This document shows positions 11,372-20,645 of a DNA stretch of 64,000 bases, one piece after another. Source of the DNA: Desmodus rotundus. Taxonomy: Eukaryota; Chordata; Mammalia; Chiroptera; Phyllostomidae. Below the pieces are notes generated by a model, which saw only the letters and a program-made list of their open reading frames with translations, was not told the DNA's origin and ran no database searches. The stretch is taken from assembly GCF_022682495.2 (NCBI RefSeq), contig NC_071392.1:84026797-84090796 (forward strand), in the 5' to 3' direction. The translations under genes and the position numbers were made by a program. Position 1 is the stretch's first letter. Each line of letters begins with the position of its first letter.

Positions 11372-11749
11372 AAATGCATCCAGTCAAATGGGGTTCTCAT
11401 CTTAGAACGTAAAAGGGGGCCATCATGCAAACTGCAGAAGGCAGTAAGGGATATTCATCTTGCATGTCTACAAGACAAATGTGTCACTGCTACACAGTCA
11501 AAATAGTCTATTAATTGGGATCGTAAATTTTTTATAGTAAAACATCAGAATTTGCGATGTAAAACATTAAAGCTAAGGACCCCCCAAATGGTCTACAGAT
11601 CAATATTGCTTTAAATACAAGCAAGCATTGAAGTTAAAACTTTTTGGTTTGTAATTCAGCAAGAAAAGATGGAGAGGATGAATGAATCTTCATTCACCTG
11701 AATAGCATTTGCTGCTAGGAAAGGAAGGTAAAATAAAGGAATAAAAATT

Positions 11750-11925
11750 CCCTGAGCGCATGCTGTGGGCCAGGTACTATCTTAAATGACTCAGACTAAG
11801 ATGAGGGGCACTGACGCTCAGAGAAATAAAATGATTTACTCAAGTTCATAGAGCTGATAATTGGCAGAGCTGAGGTCTGAACTTCAGATCTTCACTCCTA
11901 GTTCTATGCTCTGTTTTGTTTGAGC
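11750..11925 (-). repeat. MIR-like SINE
   Basis: CACTGACGCTCAGAGAAATA, then ATTTACTCAAGTTCATAGAG and GCAGAGCTGAGGTCTGAACT follow the reverse complement of the MIR core. Old and diverged, with approximate limits. Confidence 0.6.
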
Positions 11926-13313
11926 TGTGCTGTTTTTGGCCTTGGAATCGCGGCATCGTTCTTTGCTGCGAGCCAGGCCACTGTAGATACAGCGTGGGTA
12001 GCCAGTTCCCTAGGAAGATAGCAAGCCTTGCCCTCCCATTTCAGAAACCACTATCTTAGTGGTTTGTAGGTATCCCTAGAAAGGGTAAGTGGTGAATAGT
12101 AGCCCTGAGAGAGCCACACCGTGGCTTATCAACTGGAAAGTCAACTTACATCCAGAAAACAGTGGATTCTTTTTTCTAACTTATAGCTATAGTTAGGAGG
12201 GCAGAACAGGGCTGGAGGGTAAATTCTGAAGGGAATGGGGGCAGCTCGGCAATCATAAACTTTGTGAGGGCCTAACTCTAGGAGAGGTTTCCTGTCAGAG
12301 GGCACATGGAGTCCCATCTCTTGGCAGAGGAGAGGTGTCAGTTATAGTCAAATACACCCAAATTCCTAAATTCAGGTCTACATGTCTCTTCATAGGTATC
12401 CTATTTTTCATGCTTGTGACTCTGAGCATGAAGTCTTCGGTGCTTAGCAAGGATCCCATTTCAAATTGAAATCGCCAAGGTTAGGCTTAGGAAAACTACA
12501 GCCTGTTAAGTGGAGGCCCTAAGAATTTGGGGAGGGGCGTCTAGGGAAACTTGGAGTCCATCCAGGATTTAATATAAGGCAATATTAAGAGACAACAGCC
12601 AAGAATCCAGGGCTGGCTCAGGATCAAGGAATTCGGAGTACTGCCCAGACTGGAGGCTGTGCTAAAATGCAAACTCCTATGCAGACTTCAGAGTATGTGG
12701 GGCCGGCCTCCTCAGGTGACTTTGATACCACCTGTCGTCCATGTACTGATACTTGGGAACCAATGTCTGCCGGCTGGTAAAGTTTCAGTTTGCAGAATAA
12801 CAATAAAGCAAGGAAGACTTAAAGGTGTCACTGTGAGCCTCTTGCAGGAGAGGCGAGTTCAAAAACTACCTTTGGGAAGGACCACTAGCTCACAAAGGAT
12901 TTGGCAACGTAAGAGGGTCTGGAAAGCAGCTAATTGGGGAGGAACCTGCCGAGTGGCAGGTCCAGAGGGGCAAACACCTTCTAGACCAGCACCGGTAGGG
13001 AGGAGCGAGCTCAGACTCGGTGTTGGAGAGTCTCAGCACCCGCGTAACAAAGAGGTGCTCCTACAGCCGAGGCGCTCCCTCCGCCAGCGCCCGCACGCCC
13101 ATCCCCGGGGAAGCGCGCGGCTCTGCCCAGCCGAGCACCACAGAGCCGACACTTAGGAACGCCCAGGGCCGACTACACCCTGCGCATTTCGGAGGGCGCC
13201 TCCTCACCCCCTAAGCCGAGACGCGCCGGGTCCTTCCCTGCGCTGCAACTGAGATGTTAATTTGAACTGGGAACCGTTGCTTCCCGCCCCTCAGACTGTA
13301 CCGTCAGGCCCAT

Positions 13314-13322
13314 GGGCGGGGC
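13314..13322 (+). promoter_or_regulatory. SP1-type GC box
   Basis: GGGCGGGGC about 100 nt upstream of the NDUFB2 start codon. A match to the SP/KLF consensus; binding is inferred. Confidence 0.5.
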
Positions 13323-13364
13323 GACGCGCGGACGTCAGGGGCAGGGCGCCGGGAGGGGGGGAAA

Positions 13365-13371
13365 TGACGTG
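13365..13371 (+). promoter_or_regulatory. CRE/ATF-like site
   Basis: TGACGTG, about 50 nt upstream of the NDUFB2 start codon, next to a second ACGT core (GCACGTAAG). Consensus match only. Confidence 0.45.
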
Positions 13372-13417
13372 CACGTAAGGGGGCGGCCTTCGGGTAGCTG
13401 TCCGGACTTGGGCGGGC

Positions 13418-13512
13418 ATGTCGGCTGTGCCGCGTTTGGCGCCTTTCGTGCGCGGTGGAGGCAGTCTCTTCAGAGGCCTCCGCGCGCGGGCGTCTGGAAA
13501 TGGAGTCCGTCA
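13418..13512 (+). CDS. NDUFB2: NDUFB2 exon 1 (start codon, presequence)
   Basis: ATG at 13418 in context GGCGGGCATGT. 95 nt encode MSAVPRLAPFVRGGGSLFRG and continue LRARASGNGVR, ending with CA of the His codon (CA|T). The Arg-rich segment with no acidic residues fits a mitochondrial presequence. Donor is GTGAGT at 13513. This start was chosen because it lies in the CpG island and gives the family N-terminus MSA. Confidence 0.95.
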
Positions 13513-13638
13513 GTGAGTGTCGGCCGGGGGTGGGGGCTTTGACTGCTTCTAACGGAAAGCGCTAGCCTCTGGGACGCAGTCACCTTGAAGCTGTGCGCCA
13601 GGGGCGGATCCGGGTCCTGGTGCGACTTTCACCCCGAC

Positions 13639-13659
13639 GCATGCTGGGACTTGTAGTCC
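13639..13659 (-). promoter_or_regulatory. ZNF143-type motif (ACTACAA..CCCAGCATGC)
   Basis: On the minus strand the site reads GGACTACAAGTCCCAGCATG followed by C. It differs at one base from the well-known vertebrate promoter motif ACTACAATTCCCAGCATGC bound by ZNF143. It lies about 130 nt inside intron 1 of NDUFB2. Confidence 0.7.
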
Positions 13660-14124
13660 AACCGCGCGTGGGGCGGTGCGTCCTTCTCGCTCCGCCACGC
13701 CAGGTCTTACGAGAGCCGATTACGTTGGGGGAGTGGGGGCACTGTTCACTAGACTGATACTAAACACTGTGTGTAGGGGTGGGGGGGGTGGGGAGGGTGA
13801 GGACACATTTCCTGCACCAAGGGCCTTCTGCCCTCGAGAAATTCACAGTTGGATGGGGACACAGGCTGAAGCTAATCTGGAAGCTAGAGCAGGAATTGAG
13901 GAACCGAGGGTGGTCTAGGCCAAGTGCGAAGCTGACAGTGGCAGAGATGAGGCTGGAGGCCTTAGGGCATAAGGAGGGAACGGTACAGGTCCTGATGCCT
14001 GGCTGAAGAATCTAACCCAGGCGACAGCTGTCGTTAAGAGGTTTCAATCAGATGTCATGTGGCCAGATTTTAATTCTGAAAAATCATTCTGGCTGCAGGT
14101 TGGAGAATTAGTAGTCCCCTAAGA

Positions 14125-14350
14125 ATTTTTTCTTTTTAAAAATAGATTTGTTTTTTAGAGCAGTTTGAGAATCACGGCAAAACTGAGCGGGAGGTAGAGA
14201 TTTGTCATATACCGCCCCCCTCCCCCCCAACATGCAGCACTTCTTCCATTGTCACCATCTCCCTTCAGAGTGGTACATCTGTCACAGTTGATGAACCTAC
14301 ATTGACACAGCATTGCCACTCAAAGTCCTTATTTTACATTAGGGTTCACT
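14125..14350 (-). repeat. L1M 3' UTR fragment
   Basis: TTTTTTAGAGCAGTTTGAGA, then GGTACATCTGTCACAGTTGA, TGAACCTACATTGACACAGC and CATTAGGGTTCACTCTTG follow the reverse complement of the 3' end of an old mammalian L1. Confidence 0.75.
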
Positions 14351-14594
14351 CTTGCAACACCAGCATTTAAGGGAGTGAGCAAAAGAGTCAACTGGTGAGG
14401 TATGTAGCTCAAAAAGTGGAGTGGAGAGCTTAGCACTGGGATGCCAAAGGAGGGCACGCCTGCCAAAAACGAGGTGGTAGGGCAGAGAGAGGAAGAGCTG
14501 CACTGAAAATAGTACCTTGGATTTTTCCAGGTGTTGTCGAAGGCCGCTTAGATCATCCTCTGTACTTTACCAAGAGGCAGTGCAGGAGACTGCC

Positions 14595-14860
14595 TGCCAC
14601 ACCAGCTGTATGACCTTGGAAGTGTCTTGATCTCTTCATGCTATAGTTTTCTCACCTATGTAATGGGGATAATAATGTTGAATGCTAGGAAATTAAATGA
14701 GTACCATTCTCTAAAGTGTTTTAGGGCAGTTGCTTGTGCAGCGTAAGGACCATGCAAGTATTTACCTGCTGTTGTGAGGGAACTGAGACTCAGGGAAATT
14801 AAGGGAGTAACTTGCCTAAAGTTACGTGTTTATTAATAAAGTATATGGAGCTGGGACAGG
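14595..14860. repeat. MIR-derived segments
   Basis: 14595-14770 resembles forward MIR (AGCTGTATGACCTTGGAAGT, GTAATGGGGATAATAATG, AATTAAATGAG). 14775-14860 resembles inverted MIR (GGAACTGAGACTCAGGGAAA, AACTTGCCTAAAGTTACG). The pair may be two insertions. Confidence 0.6.
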
Positions 14861-15039
14861 TGTGGGGTGGGAAGAAGGAGAAGGCCTAGGTGACCTGAGC
14901 TAAGACAGTAATGGAGAGCTACCAGCAGTAGCCCTTGACTCTGCATGGGGAGGCTGGGGGGTGCTCCTCTTCACTGAGGTCTTTACTTCCATAACACACG
15001 ATGATTTCACAGTGTGAGTGATAATTAGGTGAATAAATA

Positions 15040-15233
15040 CAGGGTCTGGCACAAATAATGCCCCTTTTTATTACAAAATCATAAGCCTGTAATTCTGTAA
15101 CATAACAATATTACACTCAAGCACACCATATGACATTTTAGGCGAAATGTTCAAATTAAAACTATAGATTATTACACCCTTGTTATTACCCTGACAACCA
15201 CATTCAGGTAGGGGTTACTTCTGCCAGACCCTG
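15040..15233. mobile_element. Mariner-type MITE with terminal inverted repeats
   Basis: A 194-bp element with perfect 12-bp ends CAGGGTCTGGCA / TGCCAGACCCTG, flanked on both sides by TA (15038-15039 and 15234-15235), the target of Tc1/mariner transposons. The inverted match extends further inward with two mismatches and a small gap (CACAAATAATGCCCC against CAGAAGTAACCCC). There is no transposase frame inside, so it is non-autonomous. Confidence 0.88.
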
Positions 15234-15386
15234 TATTTACGGAGTATGTTTTAGATTCTAGGGTCCTTTCTAGGTGCTGGGTATAGAGCAGAAAACAGGA
15301 AAGGTAATGGAGCTTCCATTCTGGAGAGAGGACACAAAAAGTAGAAAAGAAAAAATGTTTAGGTACTACTTTTTTTTTAAAGCATA

Positions 15387-15565
15387 ATTTTTTTTTAAAG
15401 ATTTTATTTATTTTTAGAGAGAGGGAGAGAAACATCAATGTGTGGTTGGCTCTCACACACCCCCTACTAGGGACCTGGCCCGCAACCCAGGCATGTGCCC
15501 TGACTGGGAATAAAACCAGCGACCCTTTGGTTTGCAGGTTGGCACTCAATCCACTGAACCACACC
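15387..15565 (-). repeat. Ves SINE
   Basis: Reverse-complement Ves body: GATTTTATTTATTTTTAGAG, GAAACATCAATGTGTGGTTG, GGGACCTGGCCCGCAACCCA and CTCAATCCACTGAACCACAC. Confidence 0.9.
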
Positions 15566-15620
15566 TATTAAATGACATGAAAAAATGTTAAATGACATAA
15601 AGAACTATTAAATGACATGA
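15566..15620. repeat. Short tandem repeat of TTAAATGACAT
   Basis: Three copies of TTAAATGACAT(G/A)AA spaced 20-24 nt apart, directly after the SINE. Confidence 0.75.
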
Positions 15621-15677
15621 AGAAAATAAAGCGGGGGATTAAACTAGAGTCCCTGAGATGGGGGATGGGTTACTGTG

Positions 15678-15732
15678 ATGCATTCCTACATTATCCTGCA
15701 AAACCCATTTGCAGGATGATGTAGGAATGCAT
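15678..15732. other. 25-bp near-perfect hairpin
   Basis: Arm 15678-15702 (ATGCATTCC...CTGCAAA) and arm 15708-15732 (TTTGCAGG...GAATGCAT) are reverse complements at 24 of 25 positions. The exception is T opposite G, which can form a wobble pair in RNA. The loop is 5 nt (ACCCA). It is not part of any repeat I recognise and would be transcribed with NDUFB2 intron 1. Confidence 0.85.
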
Positions 15733-16041
15733 GCCTGAGGGTTTGAGTTGAACCAGGACCTGAGTGATGAGAAGTCAGCCAAGCAAGGATGCCAGGAAGA
15801 GCATCTTTATGAAGGAGACAGCAAATACAGAGGCTCTGAGTGCTGCTGATGGGCCAGCAAGCTGGGAGGCTGGAGTGGGGTGAGCAGAGGGGAGAATGGT
15901 AGAGGTGGGGTCAGAGACACCTGTTGGGTCCAGATTAGGGAGGGCCTTGTAGGTGATGAGGCAAATGGGATGGGAAGGGATACAGTCTTTTAAGCCTCAA
16001 AGTAATATCTGGATTATGTTTTAAAAACGTACACTTTCCAC

Positions 16042-16774
16042 AGATGCAGGCTGCAGCTCCCAGCAGCAGTGGGGGCTGGACTCCGTGGATCTCGAGCCGA
16101 GATGGGGCACCTGTGGCTTTTGGAGACCTGGGGCTTCTTGGGGCTGCTCCTATTTTAGAGCCACAGGTGGTTCTAAAATAATTCCTAAAGTCACAAAAAT
16201 AATACCTAAGTATGGCAGCATAAATGGGGCAACAAGACTGACTATCAAAGGAGAAGGTTTTGCTCAAGCAAACCAATTTAACTGTGGAGTTGATGATACT
16301 GAGTTGGGAAACAGTGTGCAGTTAGTTTCTTTTTTTCAATCGATTTCTTGTAATGTAGAAAAAGATGCAAGTCATTCAACTCAAATAACATGCTATACTA
16401 GAGCAATGCCGGAAGATTCCTACACTGTAAGAGTCAGTGTGGATGGGGTTCCTGTTACAGAAAATAATACCTGCAAAGGTCACATCCACAGCGACACGTG
16501 CGGCTTCTATGTGTGTGGGAGCTCGCCTTTAACTGACGGACAATCAACTTCATGCTTTCTTTCTTGCAGAACTGGGTTTTTATTTTTATTTTTGCAGATT
16601 GTTATCTATGTCCACACACATATGTTAGCATGTAACTAAGGATAATTTCACCCAGTTATGCTTATCTTCCATAGTAATAGAATCTCTTTTATTATGTCTG
16701 ATTTGTTTCCCTCTTTAATTTTATTAATGTATTAAACTTTTATACTCCCAAATAAAATAAATAAGTAAGTAAAT
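16042..16774 (+). pseudogene. PKHD1L1 5'-end retrocopy (partial, broken)
   Basis: The reading frame from about 16165 gives GGSKIIPKVTKIIPKYGSIN, then NGATRLTIKGEGFAQANQF and MPEDSYTVRVSVDGVPVTEN. This is the first IPT/TIG domain of fibrocystin-L (PKHD1L1), a large secretory-pathway/membrane protein. The ATG of the signal peptide (MGHLWLLETWGFLGLLLF) is at 16102 in another frame and meets a TAG at 16156-16158, so a frameshift and a stop break it. Leader and IPT sequence run together without introns, which implies copying from RNA. Similarity fades after CGFY at 16510, where GTGTGTGG looks like a splice donor. An AATAAA-rich, A-rich stretch closes the copy at 16750-16779. The parent gene is elsewhere in mammals. 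Confidence 0.88.
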
Positions 16775-17466
16775 AAAAATGTAACTTTCACTGAGAGTTA
16801 TGGTGCATTTTTGTGTTTAAACTTGACACTTAAAAATCCTGGTTTGGGACCCCCACTTATTTCAAGTCATAGTTAAAATAACATGTCACTCTGGCAATAA
16901 TAAAATGTGGAGAGTGGGTTTGAACTATAATTCTCAAATGAGTTTAAATGACGGGCCCTTATAACTAGATCGCATCTAAAACCTATCAAAGAAGCAACCT
17001 ATTGTTACAATGTCTTCTTTCCCATAGAGTGGTCTTCTAATAAAGATTGTAATAGAGCAGAGGACATAATTTGCCTTTGAAATAGATGGTTAAAATAGAA
17101 CAAAATTAATTTTATTTTTCTGGATAAGCTAGTGACTACTTACTACAGGTTCATAATCCCTTAACTGACTCTTGGGGCCAGTACCTCATTATCAACAAAT
17201 TCCTATTTCTGGTGCACGATACATGAATATTCACTAAAGGAAAATCATAATTAGTCTCATCAATTCAGGCCAGTTTTTGCTGCTATACAAGTTTAAAGTG
17301 AGCTTTATGAAAAATGAATATTTTGAGGTATCGTGGAGCACTATCATTCTGTATTTTGTGGAGGAGAGAAGTGTTAGCTTTCATTTCTGGATGTAACTCG
17401 AGTTTTGGATGGCCGAATACCTTGAAGATGTAGCAGGCTGCTTAACAGTTTCCTCTTGTCTCATAG

Positions 17467-17611
17467 TGCTGGTGGTGGTGTGCACATCGAGCCTCGGTAC
17501 AGACAATTTCCCCAGCTCACCAGATCCCAGGTGATCCAGGCTGAGTTCTTCAGTGCAACCATGTGGTTCTGGATTCTCTGGCGCTTTTGGCACGACTCAG
17601 ATGCTGTGCTG
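17467..17611 (+). CDS. NDUFB2: NDUFB2 exon 2
   Basis: 145 nt: it completes the His codon and encodes [40 protein letters not shown] and WHDSDAVL. It carries the mature N-terminus and the single transmembrane helix. Acceptor GTCTCATAG, donor GTAAGT, phase 2 to 0. Confidence 0.97.
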
Positions 17612-17724
17612 GTAAGTGCAGGGGAATGTTCTTGTGGGTGGGAAGGGGGAAGAAATATTAATAGCTTAGTTTTTTTTCCCCCCTGTGTGTGTAGACTGTT
17701 TTTCTATCTGTAATTTTAATTACC

Positions 17725-18180
17725 TGGGTCAGCTGATCTGAAAATATTAAATGGAAAGTTCTAGAAATAATTTATAAGTTTTAAATTGTGCCCCATTCTG
17801 AGTAGTGTGATAAAGTCTCGTGCTGGCCTGTTCTATCCTGCCCTCGATGTGAACCGTCCCTTTGTCCACAGCCTCCACACTGTACACAGTGTCTGCCGGT
17901 TACTTACTTAGTAGCTGTCTTGGTTATCGGATTGAGTGTTGGATCACAGTGCTTGTGTTCAAGTCACCCTTTGTTTACTTAATAATGGCTGCGAAGCACA
18001 AGGGTAGTGATGCTGGCAATTCAGATCTGCCAAAGAGATGTCGTAGTACTTCCCTTAAGGGAAAAGGCATTTATGTATAGGAAAATACATTGTATGCATA
18101 GGATTCAGTACTATGCATTGAGGCATCCACTGGGGGTCTGGGAATGTATTCTCCATGGATAAGGGGGGGCTACCGTATAT
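17725..18180 (+). mobile_element. Tigger (pogo) DNA-transposon relic, internally deleted
   Basis: GAAAATATTAAATGGAAAGT, then CTTGTGTTCAAGTCACCCTT lead to a transposase start relic MAAKHKGSDAGNSDLPKRCR (ATG at 17984). The frame stops after about 30 codons and jumps to the 3' end: GGCATCCACTGGGGGTCTGG and ATAAGGGGGGGCTACCGTAT. Most of the transposase is missing, so it is dead. Confidence 0.85.
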
Positions 18181-18639
18181 CCCTTCATATTGTCCTGTGT
18201 ATATGTAGTAATCTTGTTAATGAAACATATCTTACCTTTTCTGCTAAGGGGTGCACATGTAGGTAGTCCATGGCTTATCTGTTAGCCCGCCATATTTGGA
18301 GGGAGACCAGAAACTAATTCCTTTTTTACCTTCTGAACTAGGAGTTCATCAGCAGCTTAGGTTTCACACTTAAATTCTTTAAATAATGACCGTCAAGTAG
18401 TCTGTCCGGGGGCCCAAGGCAGCCAGATTGTGGTGGAGTAGATGTGGGCTGGTTTGTTTTGAGGAGGGGAGTTTTATTGTATTTGTACAGACCCTGTTCA
18501 CTAGGAAATGATGGCTTTAAGCCACTTAAATCTGTGCTTGTCAATCCAAAATACTTTGAATTTTAGTAAATTTAGTAAATTTGGTTTTGTCCTTAGGGCA
18601 GGAAAAAAATGTGAAATAAGCTTCAGAAGCGTCAGGTTG

Positions 18640-19054
18640 ATTAATATCCCCTTTCTCCTAGAGCCTCTGCATCCGGCTGTCCGTCAGCAGCTGCCTGGTG
18701 TCTGCACTGGTAGCACATAGACACCTGCCTCATTGCGGGTGAGCTCTCAGGAGCGCATGTAGCTATTTGGCGTGTCGATGGTGCAGCCAGATGCGCCTTA
18801 GATTGGGGTTGAAGATGAACGAGTCCGCTGCAGGCTCCAGATCTCCCAGCAGGAATGACAGACAATTTGAGACACGCATTATGTTGTGCCGGGGCTTTAA
18901 GACATTGTTGAGATGTGGGGTATCTTTGAAATCCGGTGCCTCCATCACAAACACATACTCAAACTCTGGCTCAGGCTGGCGGCTTCAGAATGAGCAGGCT
19001 CTAATTCAGGCCACAGCTTATATTGAACAGATTGAAGAACAGTCGGACCATTGA
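18640..19054. other. Unassigned block with overlapping open frames
   Basis: A + frame (18767-19054, 95 codons, ending ATAYIEQIEEQSDH) and a - frame (18763-18954, reading VMEAPDFKDTPHLNNVLKPR) overlap in a stretch with higher CpG and G+C than its surroundings. It may be a decayed retrocopy or an old transposon. I recognise neither peptide, so I assign no function. Confidence 0.35.
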
Positions 19055-19208
19055 GTGAAGTAGTAGGATTTGTTCCTGTGGCATGTTAAGGGCTGTGTAT
19101 GTTACAGCATTACACATTTTTTTACTTTCAAGATTTCTTTTTAAATGTAATTGTGTGGAATATAGATTCTTGACTCTTTCTGGTTTTGTTTTATAATGAT
19201 GTCACCAG

Positions 19209-19283
19209 GGTCACTTTCCATATCCAGATCCTTCCCAGTGGACGGATGAAGAATTAGGCATCCCTCCTGATGATGAAGACTGA
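19209..19283 (+). CDS. NDUFB2: NDUFB2 exon 3 (stop codon)
   Basis: 24 codons plus TGA (19281-19283): GHFPYPDPSQWTDEELGIPP then DDED. Acceptor ATGTCACCAG. The acidic C-terminus is the family hallmark. A likely donor GTATGC at 19311 follows 27 nt of 3' UTR. Confidence 0.97.
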   Translation, partial: GHFPYPDPSQWTDEELGIPPDDED

Positions 19284-19310
19284 AAATGTAGACTTGACTC
19301 TTTACAGTGG

Positions 19311-20645
19311 GTATGCCCCAGATTTCTATTTTTTAAAAGTTATATTTACCTTTTTTTAGTAATGCTGTTTTGACTTTGTAGCTATGATGGTCTCGAAGAA
19401 ATACGTATTTTCTAACAATATGAAGAATAATGAACTTGTCATGTCTCATTTCCGAATATAGTAGTTTTACATTTGCTGCATGCCCCACCCCACCCTAATT
19501 TGGCCTCATCTTCCTTTTCATTGTATATTTTTAAAAATTCTTTTTTCTTAAGTTCTGTCACAATTTAGGGTCCCACTTACCCATCAAAGGCTTTTAGGTA
19601 CCAACTCTACACAGAGATTAAAGGAGTGGACAAGACAGATAGGGGCATACAGTGTATGTCTGTAGTTGCAAAAATACAGTGTTTTTCCTTAGCATTTACA
19701 TGGAAAGTTCCAGCATATGGGAGTGCTATGATATGGATTTGCATAGAAATTAACTATTTAAACAGTACAAATTTAGGACCCTTTCATTTCCAGATCAGGA
19801 AGTCAGTTTTTCTTTTTTCAAAAGGTAGGTATTAGGAGGAGTTCCTTGTCCTACAACCCCTCAGAGGTTAAGACATTCTCATTTAACATGTTTTTAAATT
19901 AATCACTGCAATTTTAATTGCCATTATTCAAAATGCCTTGGAAATTGTTTTAAAGGGTAGGGAGCATTAAATGATAGTTCAGTGTTCCCATTAAATTGTA
20001 TTACTGGTATTGCCTTTATAATTTTAATTAGAGAAGTAGCTTATTGACATGAAAATTACAGCAGTTTTTGGGTATGTAGGGAGGAGGGGGATGGGAAAAT
20101 ATGTCACCAGAGGGCAGGCAGTTCAAGCCGTTCTACAGCTTCTATTTCCCGGGTTTGTTAATGGACAGTGAGAGGTCCCAGTCCTTCCCGGGCCTCTGCT
20201 CCCCGAGTGAACATGTCTGCCAGCACCGACCTCTTCCTGCCCTCTGACAGATGTTCCAGCGTTCCCACATGCAGTCATTAACAGTTTGTTTTAGTAACTA
20301 AACTGTCCCTGGATGTCCAATCTGTGGCTCATGGGCCGCATGTGGCCTAGGATGGCTGTGAATATGGCCCAACACAAAATCGTTAATTTACTTAAAACTT
20401 TTGTTTTTGCTCATCAGTTTTCATTAGTGTTTGTGTATTTAATGTGTGGCCCAGAGACGCCAATGTTGGACAACCCTGCGTGTAAGCCCTTGGAGAGAGC
20501 ATGGTGATTTTGCTTCCCTCCTCTACAAGGCCACTCACATGATTAGTGCTGAGTGGATGCTTGAGTAATTGAATGAATAAAATTATGGATTTGCATTATT
20601 GAAAATAAAAGTACTTAAAGCTTTCCATTTTTTGTTTTTCTGCAG
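19311..20645 (+). other. NDUFB2 intron 3 (in 3' UTR)
   Basis: 1,335-nt intron between the stop-codon exon and the untranslated last exon. It contains a hAT-like MITE (20308-20478) and a L2-type 3' end (about 20490-20580). Confidence 0.75.
20308..20478. mobile_element. hAT-like MITE
   Basis: The ends CCTGGATGTCCAATC and TTGGACAACCCTG are imperfect inverted repeats (CAGGGTTGTCCAA type). Between them lie CATGGGCCGCATGTGGCC and ATATGGCCCAACACAAAATC, a body pattern of an old non-autonomous hAT element. No 8-bp target duplication could be confirmed. Confidence 0.6.

Larger units (their letters stand above)
8719..12949. other. Intergenic region ADCK2-NDUFB2
   Basis: 4.2 kb between two genes on the same strand. 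It holds three tRNA-derived SINEs (about 9140-9327 minus, 10558-10728 plus, 11174-11371 plus), an old interspersed repeat at about 10205-10460 and a MIR/L2-like piece at about 11750-11925. No coding signal was found. Confidence 0.8.
12950..13690. promoter_or_regulatory. NDUFB2: CpG island / NDUFB2 promoter region
   Basis: A sharp rise in G+C and CpG density (for example GGGAAGCGCGCGGCTC, GGGGCGACGCGCGGACG) in otherwise neutral sequence, enclosing NDUFB2 exon 1. There is no TATA box. Sites visible by eye are an SP1-type GGGCGGGGC (13314-13322), a CRE/ATF-like TGACGTG (13365-13371) and a ZNF143-type motif (13639-13659). It is a typical housekeeping promoter. The transcription start is probably within about 100 nt upstream of the ATG at 13418, but it is not directly visible. 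Confidence 0.85.
13513..17466 (+). other. NDUFB2 intron 1
   Basis: 3,954-nt intron. It holds the end of the CpG island with a ZNF143-type motif, an L1 3' end (about 14125-14350), MIR-like pieces (14595-14860), a mariner-type MITE (15040-15233), a Ves SINE (about 15387-15565), a short tandem repeat (15566-15620), a hairpin (15678-15732) and a PKHD1L1 retrocopy (about 16042-16774). Confidence 0.85.
17612..19208 (+). other. NDUFB2 intron 2
   Basis: 1,597 nt. It holds a Tigger DNA-transposon relic (about 17725-18180) and an unassigned block with overlapping open frames (about 18640-19054). Confidence 0.8.

Noticed and set aside
12659..13214. 165-codon + frame running into the CpG island
   Set aside because: The frame is open because of CpG-island composition. 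It ends before NDUFB2 exon 1 and has no recognisable domain.
16085..16639. 184-codon frame as a functional new gene
   Set aside because: The IPT-domain part is intact, but the signal peptide is in another frame with a stop, and only one of many PKHD1L1 domains is present. It is better called a retrocopy.
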